Positions 8,622 through 16,927 of a stretch of 64,000 nt of DNA are shown here, piece by piece (position 1 is the stretch's first letter; each line of letters begins with the position of its first letter). A program made the position numbers and the translations under genes. The stretch is from Aminipila sp032051575 (lineage in GTDB: Bacteria > Bacillota > Clostridia > Peptostreptococcales > Anaerovoracaceae): contig NZ_DAMBYD010000006.1 in the NCBI RefSeq assembly GCF_032051575.1, forward strand, positions 1-64,000. Reading direction: 5' to 3'. A model generated the notes under the pieces. That model ran no database searches, had not been told where the DNA came from, and saw nothing but the letters and a program-made list of their open reading frames with translations.

Positions 8622-9731
8622 TTAAATATTTAGACCTTTGCAAAGATTTCCTACAAAATCCTGTACATTTGTTACGATACCCTTTGCTCCTAAGCTTCCC
8701 CTGTCACCTAGCTTATTTACAGCAAACTCAGCAGTATCTACAGTATAAAAGAACACTTCCCTTATAGTTCCATCTGAAAGGACTCTGTAAGTAGGCGTCA
8801 TATTTCCTGATGCAATAGTATGCAAAGTTGTAGCCATGCCAATAACAGTAGTCGCTTTTCGGAGATGTGATCTCATTGCATCCTGACCGTCATATGTATG
8901 CTCGTATACGTCTGGTAATGGTCCATCATCTCTTATGGATCCATTTAGCACAAATGGCACATGTTTTTTTACAAGGCTGTACATGATTCCATCCGAAATA
9001 TTTTCTTTTTCGATAAAGCTTGCAATAGAACCATGTAGGTTAACTTTGTTTATTGTATCAATATGATTATAGTGACCATTAAAATGCGGTCTTTGTGAAT
9101 AAAGATCTTGTCCCAGGGCAGTTCCCAAAAGACCTGCTTCAAGATCATGGGTCGCAAGTGCATTACCTGCTAACAATGCATGAACATATCCATTTTCTAT
9201 TAACTTTGAAAAGCATTTTCTTGCTTCAATGTCAAAAGTGCAAGCAGGGCCCAGGACCCAGACAACATATCCGTTTTCTTTTTCATGCTTCAAAAGTCCA
9301 TTTATAAAATCATAATCACAGGAGAATCCAGTTTCCCTGCTTCTGCCCTGCCTGAAGGCAAATGCCTCTTCTTTATTTTGCTTCTCTGACCTAAAGCAGT
9401 CATTATGAACATAGATTCCTTCTTCACAGTTCTCTGTACGACCCATTATCACGGCATCACCACAGCGAATGTTTCGAAACTCTTTGACAAATATCTTTCC
9501 ATTTTCATATATTGCAACGCAATCCATTCTTGAATCTTCAGCAAGGAGCCATTCACCATTTATCTTGTAATATTCGGGAAAAATAGAAGTTGCATGAAAT
9601 TCCAAGGGAGCTACCATATCCTTTGGTGCATATTCTAAAATTGCATCCGGAGAATTTATAAATTTATCTAATGAAAAATCCGGCTTGCAATATTCATTTA
9701 ATTTAAAAAACATAACGTTATCCTTCTTCAT
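8622..9731 (-). CDS. LOR/SDH-region protein, archaeal-type ornithine cyclodeaminase-like (TIGR00300)
   Basis: 369 residues. The N-terminal half (about 10-110) resembles the LOR/SDH conserved region (SRMDCVAIY, RCGDAVIMGR). The C-terminal half (150-350) is the nucleotide-binding part with VVWVLGPACTFD, HALLAGNALATHDLEAGLLGT and the closing AVNKLGDRGSLGAKGIVTNV. Members in Methanococcus act as NAD-dependent ornithine cyclodeaminase, converting ornithine to proline with ammonia release. That activity is inferred here, not shown. The gene is unrelated in sequence to the mu-crystallin-type cyclodeaminase gene at 61-62 kb. A sigma-A promoter lies just upstream and an acetyltransferase gene follows. 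Confidence 0.7.
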   Translation of the reverse strand: MKKDNVMFFKLNEYCKPDFSLDKFINSPDAILEYAPKDMVAPLEFHATSIFPEYYKINGEWLLAEDSRMDCVAIYENGKIFVKEFRNIRCGDAVIMGRTENCEEGIYVHNDCFRSEKQNKEEAFAFRQGRSRETGFSCDYDFINGLLKHEKENGYVVWVLGPACTFDIEARKCFSKLIENGYVHALLAGNALATHDLEAGLLGTALGQDLYSQRPHFNGHYNHIDTINKVNLHGSIASFIEKENISDGIMYSLVKKHVPFVLNGSIRDDGPLPDVYEHTYDGQDAMRSHLRKATTVIGMATTLHTIASGNMTPTYRVLSDGTIREVFFYTVDTAEFAVNKLGDRGSLGAKGIVTNVQDFVGNLCKGLNI

Positions 9732-9752
9732 TTCTACAAATTTTTTAAAGTA

Positions 9753-9781
9753 AGTATATCATATAATTCATATTTACCCAA
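9753..9781 (-). promoter_or_regulatory. Sigma-A-type promoter for the cyclodeaminase-like operon
   Basis: Minus-strand TTGGGT (9776-9781), 17 bp, TATACT (9753-9758), 22 bp before the ATG at 9731. Confidence 0.5.
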
Positions 9782-9859
9782 GGAAGATATAATTTTTTTT
9801 ATAATATCCTTGTACTTTTCACCTTACTACAATAATAAAACAATCTGTAAATCGTAGTG

Positions 9860-11107
9860 CTATGCATTCTTTAAAAAACTAATTACTTTTAGCCAAGCTA
9901 CTTTAGTACTTTCGAAATCTTTGTAATGTTTCTCTACATGCGTATGATAAAATTCAAGTTCGTCCAATATATTTTTAAATTCGTCACTGCCAAAATAGTC
10001 ACAAACCTTTGGAATTACATTTGATAAATTCTTTTTCATTTTAGTGATTTCCATTTCATAACTCTCTCTTTGAGTTATATAAAGCAAAAGTGGCTTATAC
10101 CGAACCCAACCGATTGAAGCCTTTAAGAATCTTTTAGTAATTGCTCCTGAATCCGCCTTTATAACTTTTAATTTGTTAGGAAGAACTCCAAGGAGCAAAT
10201 GGTCATAAGTAGAAAATCCATCATGAAATGTATAGCAAGGAACTTTTCTTATCGTACACTCACCAATGCAGGTACTTAAAAAGGTGTCTTCCCCTCTTGC
10301 TCCAGGTGGATTATAAAATGGAAATAATTTATCCAGATTATTAAGGTTAAATCCTAAATTAGCACCCGAAATAAATTTCATTCCATTTATTTCTTTAACA
10401 ACCTCAATTCTTTTACTATTAATTATATCAAGATTAGCGTACGTCACTCCTCCGTCATTCATTTTTTGTTTCACTGACTCCCAGTTAATAATGTCATTGC
10501 TTATAGATTCTATAAAAATTTTAAAATCATCTTCAGATAACTTGTCATTAAAATCTAAATATGGTATTGGTGAAATATACCCACAATGATGACCATGCGT
10601 CATATCCGCATCTTTAATGTTGCTAATATGCGTGGATAAAACCTCTTGCCCCTTCCAAACAATGCTATCATTAATTTTAATAGTTGCTATTGGATATTCG
10701 TCATCATCAAGAAAAATAAGATAGTCCATTTTATTTTTCATTGCAAAATACAAAACCAAATTTCTTTTCATTGCATAGCCTTCACCAAATATCAATTTTG
10801 CTTCTTTTAAATTAATTACCTTTTTTTCTATCAGGTATTGTGCCTCATTTGTTATTGAAGAGTTTCCTAAGTAATAAACAGAATCAATCCGATCTAATAT
10901 TTCTTCATCTGTAATTTTATAATCACTTACTTTTGTCTTTGAATATTTTAAGTCGTAAGCAACAAATAAATGTAGCGCAATTTTTTTATTATCAACAAGA
11001 CCCGATTCATTCCAGTTATCTACATATGTTTTAACTACATTTTTAAAATTCTTACGTCCTGTAACAAATCCGACACCAACATTTATTTTCTTTTCTTGAA
11101 TTTTCAT
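9860..11107 (-). CDS. Probable glycosyltransferase (GT-A-like)
   Basis: 415 residues. It starts with a beta-strand VGVGFVTGRKNFKNVVKTY. A DxD-like metal/sugar-nucleotide motif is seen in MDYLIFLDDDEYPIATIK, followed by a likely acceptor region with FISGANLGFNLNNLDKLFPF and GARGEDTFLSTCIG, the usual 'ED' base position of GT-A enzymes. No membrane segments. Its ATG overlaps the stop of the upstream GT2 gene by 4 bp (ATGA), so the two are translationally coupled. Substrates are unknown. Surface glycan or glycoprotein decoration is a reasonable inference. Confidence 0.65.
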   Translation of the reverse strand: MKIQEKKINVGVGFVTGRKNFKNVVKTYVDNWNESGLVDNKKIALHLFVAYDLKYSKTKVSDYKITDEEILDRIDSVYYLGNSSITNEAQYLIEKKVINLKEAKLIFGEGYAMKRNLVLYFAMKNKMDYLIFLDDDEYPIATIKINDSIVWKGQEVLSTHISNIKDADMTHGHHCGYISPIPYLDFNDKLSEDDFKIFIESISNDIINWESVKQKMNDGGVTYANLDIINSKRIEVVKEINGMKFISGANLGFNLNNLDKLFPFYNPPGARGEDTFLSTCIGECTIRKVPCYTFHDGFSTYDHLLLGVLPNKLKVIKADSGAITKRFLKASIGWVRYKPLLLYITQRESYEMEITKMKKNLSNVIPKVCDYFGSDEFKNILDELEFYHTHVEKHYKDFESTKVAWLKVISFLKNA

Positions 11108-12648
11108 CTTGATTCCTCATTCCACTTAACCAAATTGGGATTTACGTCCATAATAGAATCGTATTGATCCTTGTTTCCATATATTGCATCAGGATCTAAA
11201 AGCTCATACCTTTTAGCCTTCTTCAGTCTATCTTTTACCGTTGACCACCCCAAATGCTTTATTCGGAATTTAGATTCAGCCTTCGGAAGAGAAAAAGTAT
11301 TCATCGGAAACCTTCCGCAATGTTGTGCTGTTTCATTCCATGCATAATTAAAACCGGGCTGGTATCTCATTAAAAAAGGTCTAAAAATACTGTGTGCATT
11401 CCAATATTCATCCTCGCGATAATGAGTTTTATCCCACATGTCATATAGTCTAAAGCAATAACAATCACAATTTATATTATCCACAAGTTTCTGAGCATTA
11501 TCCCAAAAGCTTTCTTCTACTATTTCATCTGCATCAAGGTTTAAAATCCAATTAGGATTTCTTTTTATGGTTTCATTCCATTGCTTTTTCCTGAGTTCTA
11601 CCTCAGTTGCGAACAGGGATTTCTCATTTTTTGTAATATATAGAGGGATACCCTGTAATATTTGTTGACAAATTTGAACTGTATCATCAGTGCTCGCATC
11701 ATCAATTATGACAGCCTCATCAATATGGTCTTTTAGGCTATTCAGCACTTGCTTTAGATACCGTCCCTGCTCATTCTTCACTACCATAGAAAGAGTAATT
11801 TTATTTCCGCATTTTTTATATTTACGTACAAATGCAATGTCTGTTTCACAGCTTTTTACATAATCTTGCACACCAGCCAAATCTTGCTCTCTGTAAATAT
11901 GGTATGCGGGGTAACATGTATCTACAAAAATATCAATGCCAATCACCGCTGCTCGTATGCAGAAAAATCGATCTTCGCCATGTATTGTCAAGTTTTTAAT
12001 AGGCTTGAAATTAACGCCTTCTAACAATGCAACTCTGCTAATCAATGTGCATGCACCTAATCCGCCCACTTCATATATGCCAGGAATTTTGAGTTGATTC
12101 AGAAATTTAGTCTGCCTTCTATTCATTTCTTCTTCGCTTAGTGTCTCTCCTAATCTCTTAGGCACCAAATCATATTCGTCAAACAGCCAGACATTTGGTT
12201 CGAAAGGTCTATCATTATGCCACTTGCTCCAAAATATTTCAGATATAATATCCTTATTTGCAGTCTTTAAATGTTCAATCAAATTAGGGTGCAGAATCAA
12301 ATCGGAATCAACAAAAAACAGATAATCATAATTATTGCTTATGGCATAGTCAATAATAAAGTTCTTATAATTTGCCACCTTTAACATCAAACTATCATCC
12401 CAGTGATGCGTTTCATCATTACACAAATATGCTCCATTACCTTTACCCTCAACAATGGTAACGGTTGATTCCTCTCTCTTAAAGCTAGCTAAAAGCTGCT
12501 TGGAGCTTTCATCAATATTGTCATCTACAAACATATAATCTATAGAGACAGTATCCCTGTTAAGGGTTTTTAAGGACTTCAAAAATGCCTCCAGTATTTC
12601 CGGTTTTTGATATACGGGGCTGCCAACTAATACCTTTTTTTTATCCAC
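11104..12648 (-). CDS. Two-domain family 2 glycosyltransferase
   Basis: 514 residues with two GT-A domains in tandem. Domain 1 (about 4-255) has VLVGSPVYQKPEILEAFLKS, YMFVDDNIDESS and the DxD motif in YLFFVDSDLILHPNLIEHL. Domain 2 (about 280-500) has the typical ITLSMVVKNEQGRYLKQVL, AVIIDDASTDDTV and ILNLDADEIVEESF of GT2. The start is GTG at 12648 with GGAGGA about 10 nt upstream. It forms an operon with the next glycosyltransferase gene. A heat-shock-type promoter with terminator lies upstream. Confidence 0.85.
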   Translation of the reverse strand: MDKKKVLVGSPVYQKPEILEAFLKSLKTLNRDTVSIDYMFVDDNIDESSKQLLASFKREESTVTIVEGKGNGAYLCNDETHHWDDSLMLKVANYKNFIIDYAISNNYDYLFFVDSDLILHPNLIEHLKTANKDIISEIFWSKWHNDRPFEPNVWLFDEYDLVPKRLGETLSEEEMNRRQTKFLNQLKIPGIYEVGGLGACTLISRVALLEGVNFKPIKNLTIHGEDRFFCIRAAVIGIDIFVDTCYPAYHIYREQDLAGVQDYVKSCETDIAFVRKYKKCGNKITLSMVVKNEQGRYLKQVLNSLKDHIDEAVIIDDASTDDTVQICQQILQGIPLYITKNEKSLFATEVELRKKQWNETIKRNPNWILNLDADEIVEESFWDNAQKLVDNINCDCYCFRLYDMWDKTHYREDEYWNAHSIFRPFLMRYQPGFNYAWNETAQHCGRFPMNTFSLPKAESKFRIKHLGWSTVKDRLKKAKRYELLDPDAIYGNKDQYDSIMDVNPNLVKWNEESR

Positions 12649-12716
12649 TTATGTTAACTCCTCCATTGTATAAATTTCACATACAGCTCTATTAGCTGTG
12701 TAATGATGCTATTTTT

Positions 12717-12754
12717 ATAAAAAAAAGCCACTTAAATAAATTAAGTGACTTTTT
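12717..12754. terminator. Strong intrinsic terminator 70 bp before the glycosyltransferase operon
   Basis: On the minus strand AAAAGTCACTTAA pairs over 13 bp (one G-U) with TTAAGTGGCTTTT around a 5-nt loop and runs into T8. It lies downstream of the CIRCE promoter and before the GTG at 12648, so it would stop that transcript after about 90 nt unless read through. It can also end the 206-residue-protein gene transcript. Confidence 0.8.
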
Positions 12755-12777
12755 AAAATCCATATTCATTTCTATTG

Positions 12778-12804
12778 TCAGCACTCTTCACTGATGAGTG
12801 CTAA
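12778..12804. promoter_or_regulatory. CIRCE element (HrcA operator)
   Basis: TCAGCACTC-N9-GAGTGCTAA, one base from the consensus TTAGCACTC-N9-GAGTGCTAA. It lies directly after the -10 of a perfect minus-strand promoter. No groE, dnaK or hrcA gene adjoins it. Confidence 0.9.
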
Positions 12805-12811
12805 CCTCCTC

Positions 12812-12840
12812 ATTATATCATTGTATTAGCATATTGTCAA
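12812..12840 (-). promoter_or_regulatory. Consensus sigma-A promoter with CIRCE at the start site
   Basis: Minus-strand TTGACA (12835-12840), 17-bp spacer, TATAAT (12812-12817), both hexamers perfect. The predicted start falls at the edge of CIRCE, the arrangement of groESL and hrcA promoters. Confidence 0.85.
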
Positions 12841-12911
12841 ATTAGGTAAATACTATTTTATAACTACTATGATTCATTCCTTTTAAATTCCCTAACCCAT
12901 TGATTCGTTAT

Positions 12912-13517
12912 TTAGTTTGAGATTATTTGTACAGAAAGCGCATTGGTTTGTGGCGGTATACTCATAGTCTGAAACGGTTCTCTCTCTATTCTCACTATTT
13001 GGCCAGGCTGTATAGATTGTAAAGGGATCCGGTTACCTCGTCTATCCCTTAATTTTGTTGTATTACTAACCACATATCGCATCTGACGGTTTGGATTGTT
13101 TGGAACTCCAGTTAATATATATCCCAAATTTCCACTGGCATCAACATTTATTACTCTTTCCTCTACTATTTTTGATGATTTTTTTTCTTTGACTACACCT
13201 ATACTAAAGGCTCTTGCTTGCGGTGGATTACTTTTTGTCATTTCTGAAGAAAATCTGGCATTAATAATATTACCTGCTCTTAACTCTCTTAAACCTATTT
13301 TATTTCCAAACTGGTCTCTTATTCTCGTATTATTATCAATGACAAGAGTAACTACTTGCATTTGTATCACCCGATTACGGTCCATTACACCATATGAAAT
13401 GGTAACAAAGCCGGTTCTATTACGTATAAATGTATCTTCAATTAAGGCATTTTCTGCTGTTGTTTCTCTATGTAAAGAAGAAACATTTTTATCATAATCT
13501 TTCTTTGGCTCCTTCAT
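12912..13517 (-). CDS. Unrecognised protein with duplicated domain
   Basis: About 201 residues from ATG 13517, chosen because GGAGGTG lies 6 nt before it; a longer TTG-initiated reading would use that site as coding sequence. It contains two copies of a domain of about 75 residues. Copy 1 has TRIRDQFGNKIGLRELRAGNIINAR then PPQARAFSI. Copy 2 has TKLRDRRGNRIPLQSIQPGQIVRIE then PPQTNALSV. Both look like small beta-barrels similar to DUF5666-type modules. No signal peptide or membrane segment is seen. Function unknown. Confidence 0.75.
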   Translation of the reverse strand: MKEPKKDYDKNVSSLHRETTAENALIEDTFIRNRTGFVTISYGVMDRNRVIQMQVVTLVIDNNTRIRDQFGNKIGLRELRAGNIINARFSSEMTKSNPPQARAFSIGVVKEKKSSKIVEERVINVDASGNLGYILTGVPNNPNRQMRYVVSNTTKLRDRRGNRIPLQSIQPGQIVRIEREPFQTMSIPPQTNALSVQIISN

Positions 13518-13614
13518 GATTTTCACCTCCAAATATTCCTTTTATTACATTATATTTTTTTGACCCAATAATGTTCTTATGATGTTTATTTATATTAGAG
13601 ATGATGTTAAAACA

Positions 13615-14094
13615 TTATAATGTATCATTTAATAAAGGTGAATAGGTACAAATTATAGTTTGCCCATCCTCCATATATTCAAATGAATCTCGCTTTACTT
13701 CTTTAGTAAATCCCCATGACTTGTACATGGCACATAATTTTTCACCATCTGCGTCGTCAGCTCCAATTGTTGCCTTTGCATAGCCCTTGTCCCTTATTCT
13801 CTGCAATGCCCTGCGAATCAAAGCACTCCCCAGCTTCTTGCCTTGAAAAGCAGGGTTAACTTCAAAAGATAAAATATAGGCGGTATCCAAACCATTTGCC
13901 TGACTTTTGTCATTGCAATCCCAAATAATATGTATTTCACCAATAAAAATATGTGTTTCTTCATCCTTAATCAGCCATACTTCCTGAATGCCACTTTCAA
14001 TATTCTTAATATAGCTCTCCTCAAAACTTTCATATCTGCCATTCCACAGCTCTAGCATTTCTTCAGTGCTCCCATGCTTTATACTAACATTCAT
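13615..14094 (-). CDS. GNAT-family N-acetyltransferase
   Basis: 159 residues. The GNAT core is clear: EVWLIKDEETHIFIGEIHII, LSFEVNPAFQGKKLGSALIRRALQRI with the acetyl-CoA loop QGKKLG, and a late ATIGADDADGEKLCAMYKSWGF. Substrate unknown. It lies between the flavoprotein disulfide reductase and the duplicated-domain gene, all on the minus strand, but a terminator-like hairpin at 14149-14179 separates it from the reductase gene. Confidence 0.85.
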   Translation of the reverse strand: MNVSIKHGSTEEMLELWNGRYESFEESYIKNIESGIQEVWLIKDEETHIFIGEIHIIWDCNDKSQANGLDTAYILSFEVNPAFQGKKLGSALIRRALQRIRDKGYAKATIGADDADGEKLCAMYKSWGFTKEVKRDSFEYMEDGQTIICTYSPLLNDTL

Positions 14095-14148
14095 TATATA
14101 AATCCTCGTCTTTTTTATGCTTAATTTTGGTTTATCTGTTTTAACAAT

Positions 14149-14179
14149 AAAAGGCTAAGAATATTCTTCTTAACCTTTT
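14149..14179. terminator. Intrinsic terminator after the disulfide reductase gene
   Basis: AAAAGGCTAAGAA and TTCTTAACCTTTT form a 13-bp stem with one G-U pair and a 5-nt loop. The T-run is modest on the minus strand. Confidence 0.65.
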
Positions 14180-14230
14180 TATAGCTTTAAAAACTGACTT
14201 ACTTGTTTACGTCAATCGTGTTTTTGTTTG

Positions 14231-15709
14231 TCAATGAAATTTTTCAAATACCCAGGCAGTCAATTCATTAAGGGAAGGATGAATCACCATAGAATTACTG
14301 ATGGGTTCGTAAGTTCCCATTTGCGGGCACATGGTTCTCAATTCTTTTATTCCCGCCTTTTCTGTACTTGCATCAACTTTTTTCTTACATTGGTAACCTT
14401 CATTCATTAGATACACGAATGGCTGCAACAAAATAGCCGCCTGGGGGCCAACAATATGAACACCCAGAATCTTTTTATCCTGACCTACAATTATTTTAAT
14501 GAACCCGTTATCTTCATCTTTTTTTCTATATCCCATGGCAATTCCGCCCACCACATCAGAATAATAATTTTGGGCGGTTTTATATGAAATGCCTTTCGCT
14601 TTGACTTCTTTTTCCGTCATACCTACATGTGCTACCTGAGGATGAGTAAAGATTGTCCATGGTACAACATCATAACTAACCTCCTTTTTCTGTTTTCCAA
14701 ATAAGTTTCCGCTCAAAATTAAGGCTTCATAATTAGCTTTATGCCTAAATTGGTATTTTCCATTGATGTCTCCAAGCGCCCAGATATTTTTCTGAGAAGT
14801 TTCCAAATATGAATTAGTACGAATCCAGCCCTTTTCATCTACTTCCACATTAGCATTTTCTAAAGATAGGGAATCTGCGTTTGACTGAACACCAGAAGCC
14901 ACAAAGATTTCTTCACAGGCTACCGTTGTTTTTTCTTTTGTAAACTGATTTTCTACTGTTATATACTTTGAGTCCTGATCCTTAGAGACAGACAAGACAG
15001 AGCTATCAGTCAGCACATCCACACCATTTCCTTTAAACTGCTTCGCTACAAATTCAGAGATTTCTTCTTCCTCTTTGTTTAAAATACGACTGGATCTTGC
15101 TATAATTGTTACCTTTGTTCCAAGGGCAGAAAAAATATGTGCAAATTCCATGCTAATGGCTCCGCCCCCAATAATAACAAGACTTTTCCATGGCTTTTGA
15201 GGAAATTGTTCTCCAAAAAAGGTTTCTGAAGTTATATATCCAGCGTTCTCTAACCCCTCGAATGCCGGGACAGAACTTCTGGCTCCAACAGCAATAATGA
15301 ATTTATCCCCATAAATCGTATCCTCAGGTTTGTCGTCATCGTAACGGATATCCATACTGTCCGTTCCAGTAAAGACGCCAGTACCTTTATACACGTCAAG
15401 ATTCGGTATATCTAATAAATTACTTTCTATTTTTTTATGGAAATTAATCTGCTCCCACATTTTTTGAGAAATAATATCCCAGTTAATTTCCGGCGGGCAC
15501 GTATTTATACCAATTCGATTTGATCTTTCCATTTCCCGGATAAAGTCCGCAGGATATACAAGCATTTTAGACGGAATACAGCCCTTGGTCAAACAGGTTC
15601 CACCAAATTTTGCTTTTTCAATGATTGCACATTTAAGGCCCTGATTCAATGCCTCTTCCAAAACCATTAAACCGGCTCCGCTTCCCACAACAACAACATC
15701 ATACCGCAT
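14231..15709 (-). CDS. Dihydrolipoamide dehydrogenase-family flavoprotein
   Basis: 492 residues. FAD-binding GSGAGLMVLEEAL at the N-terminus, the redox-active disulfide in GTCLTKGCIPSK (CxxxxC), the NAD(P) fold VIIGGGAISMEFAHIFSALG at about 170-190, IWALGDINGKYQFRHKA for FAD, and the dimer-interface HPSLNE motif with catalytic His-Glu near residue 480. All catalytic residues of class I pyridine-nucleotide disulfide oxidoreductases are present. No lipoyl-enzyme E1/E2 or glycine-cleavage genes adjoin it, so its partner disulfide (lipoamide, mycothiol-like, other) is not fixed. It follows the PspA operon by 67 bp and may be cotranscribed with it. Confidence 0.88.
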   Translation of the reverse strand: MRYDVVVVGSGAGLMVLEEALNQGLKCAIIEKAKFGGTCLTKGCIPSKMLVYPADFIREMERSNRIGINTCPPEINWDIISQKMWEQINFHKKIESNLLDIPNLDVYKGTGVFTGTDSMDIRYDDDKPEDTIYGDKFIIAVGARSSVPAFEGLENAGYITSETFFGEQFPQKPWKSLVIIGGGAISMEFAHIFSALGTKVTIIARSSRILNKEEEEISEFVAKQFKGNGVDVLTDSSVLSVSKDQDSKYITVENQFTKEKTTVACEEIFVASGVQSNADSLSLENANVEVDEKGWIRTNSYLETSQKNIWALGDINGKYQFRHKANYEALILSGNLFGKQKKEVSYDVVPWTIFTHPQVAHVGMTEKEVKAKGISYKTAQNYYSDVVGGIAMGYRKKDEDNGFIKIIVGQDKKILGVHIVGPQAAILLQPFVYLMNEGYQCKKKVDASTEKAGIKELRTMCPQMGTYEPISNSMVIHPSLNELTAWVFEKFH

Positions 15710-15776
15710 GTAAGGAACACCTCCTAATTTTTCTTTGAAACAAAAGAAATATCATATTAGTCTGCTATTAGGATTA

Positions 15777-16910
15777 CTAATTTACTAAATCCGGGTCGAT
15801 GAAAATTTCTCCTTCTTTTACATTATACTTTTTCAGAAGATCTTCTTTTTCTTCCTTAGATATCTGTTTACGCACAACAGAATATTTTGATTTAGAAGTA
15901 GTTTTAATGCCTTTATCCTCCAATGCCTGTTTTATACTTGACCATTGTTCATTGCTAATCATTTCATAAATCGGAGTATCAGGATTTGGATTATTAAAGA
16001 ATGCTTCGGCTGATTTTTCATCTAGAACCAGATTCCCTTCTTCAGCTAAACTAATCATCTTTTCAACTGTATTTACATTATTCATGATAATCGTATTTCT
16101 ATTCTCTAAATTGGCTACTTGTTCCGATACTTCATTAAATTCTTTTAAAAGTGGTAAAAGGTTTGAAAACTTTGACTTCACTTGTTCTGGAATGTCTACG
16201 ATCTTGATTCTTTGAATAATTGCCTTGATAATATCCTCTCTTCGGGGATTAAGATAATCCTCAACAGCTTTCTTCAAGGCTTTAATTTTGTTTTCAATAT
16301 CTTCACATTCTTTGATTACCTCTGCTATTTTTTTATTCCCAATTAAGCTTTGATAATTAATTCTCAGTCCTTTCCAGAGTTGATACATTTCATCAAAGGA
16401 AGAAATACCAAATTCTTTGGCCTTTTTATCTGCAATCTTTTTAAATTTCCAAAGTCTTGGTTGATACTTAAATCCAAAGATAGAAAAATAAGGTTGGTTT
16501 TCAAAATCAGCAGTCCCAAAATTCTGTTCTATCAGATAGGCAAAGGCTTCATCCTTTTCCATTTGGGAAACAAGTTCAAGATCATCATTAATAAGCAAGT
16601 TTAAATACTCTTTATATCTGCTGTCTGATTTTAAATTTTCTTCTTCTTTAATATAGTTACGTTTTATTTCTTCATGATTGGAAATGATATCATCTAAATT
16701 CATCTGATATTCTTTTTCTAATGAATCAATCTGATTATCATTAAGTGGATCAGGTATTGCTTCATCTAAAATATTTTTAGCTTCTGTATTGATTTCTTTT
16801 TCTATTGTTATGTATTTGGATTTAGAAGGTTTTAAGTCATTAGAAGTTTCTTCATAGGCCTTCATATAAAAATCCAAGCGCTCATTCAGTTTGTTAAGCT
16901 GACTATCCAT
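15777..16910 (-). CDS. Unrecognised cytosolic coiled-coil protein of the PspA operon
   Basis: 377 residues, highly charged. It has long helices in 1-120 (heptad-like LNKLNERLDFYMKAYEE) and 190-300, no signal peptide and no membrane segment. A central segment with YFSIFGFKYQPRLWKFKKIADKKAKEFG looks folded. The C-terminus has VRKQISKEEKEDLLKKYNVKEGEIFIDP. No known family is recognised. AGGAGGCGG precedes the ATG, which lies 17 bp after the membrane-protein gene, so the three genes pspA, membrane protein and this one form one transcript. A structural or adaptor role at the membrane is an inference from context. Confidence 0.7.
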   Translation of the reverse strand: MDSQLNKLNERLDFYMKAYEETSNDLKPSKSKYITIEKEINTEAKNILDEAIPDPLNDNQIDSLEKEYQMNLDDIISNHEEIKRNYIKEEENLKSDSRYKEYLNLLINDDLELVSQMEKDEAFAYLIEQNFGTADFENQPYFSIFGFKYQPRLWKFKKIADKKAKEFGISSFDEMYQLWKGLRINYQSLIGNKKIAEVIKECEDIENKIKALKKAVEDYLNPRREDIIKAIIQRIKIVDIPEQVKSKFSNLLPLLKEFNEVSEQVANLENRNTIIMNNVNTVEKMISLAEEGNLVLDEKSAEAFFNNPNPDTPIYEMISNEQWSSIKQALEDKGIKTTSKSKYSVVRKQISKEEKEDLLKKYNVKEGEIFIDPDLVN

Positions 16911-16927
16911 TTAACCGCCTCCTATCA

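Noticed and set aside
12692..12769. 25-codon frame inside the CIRCE-driven transcript
   Set aside because: It runs through the terminator stem, has no ribosome site and no recognisable sequence.
13518..13532. Earlier TTG start for the duplicated-domain protein
   Set aside because: The extension would translate the GGAGGTG ribosome site of the better ATG at 13517.
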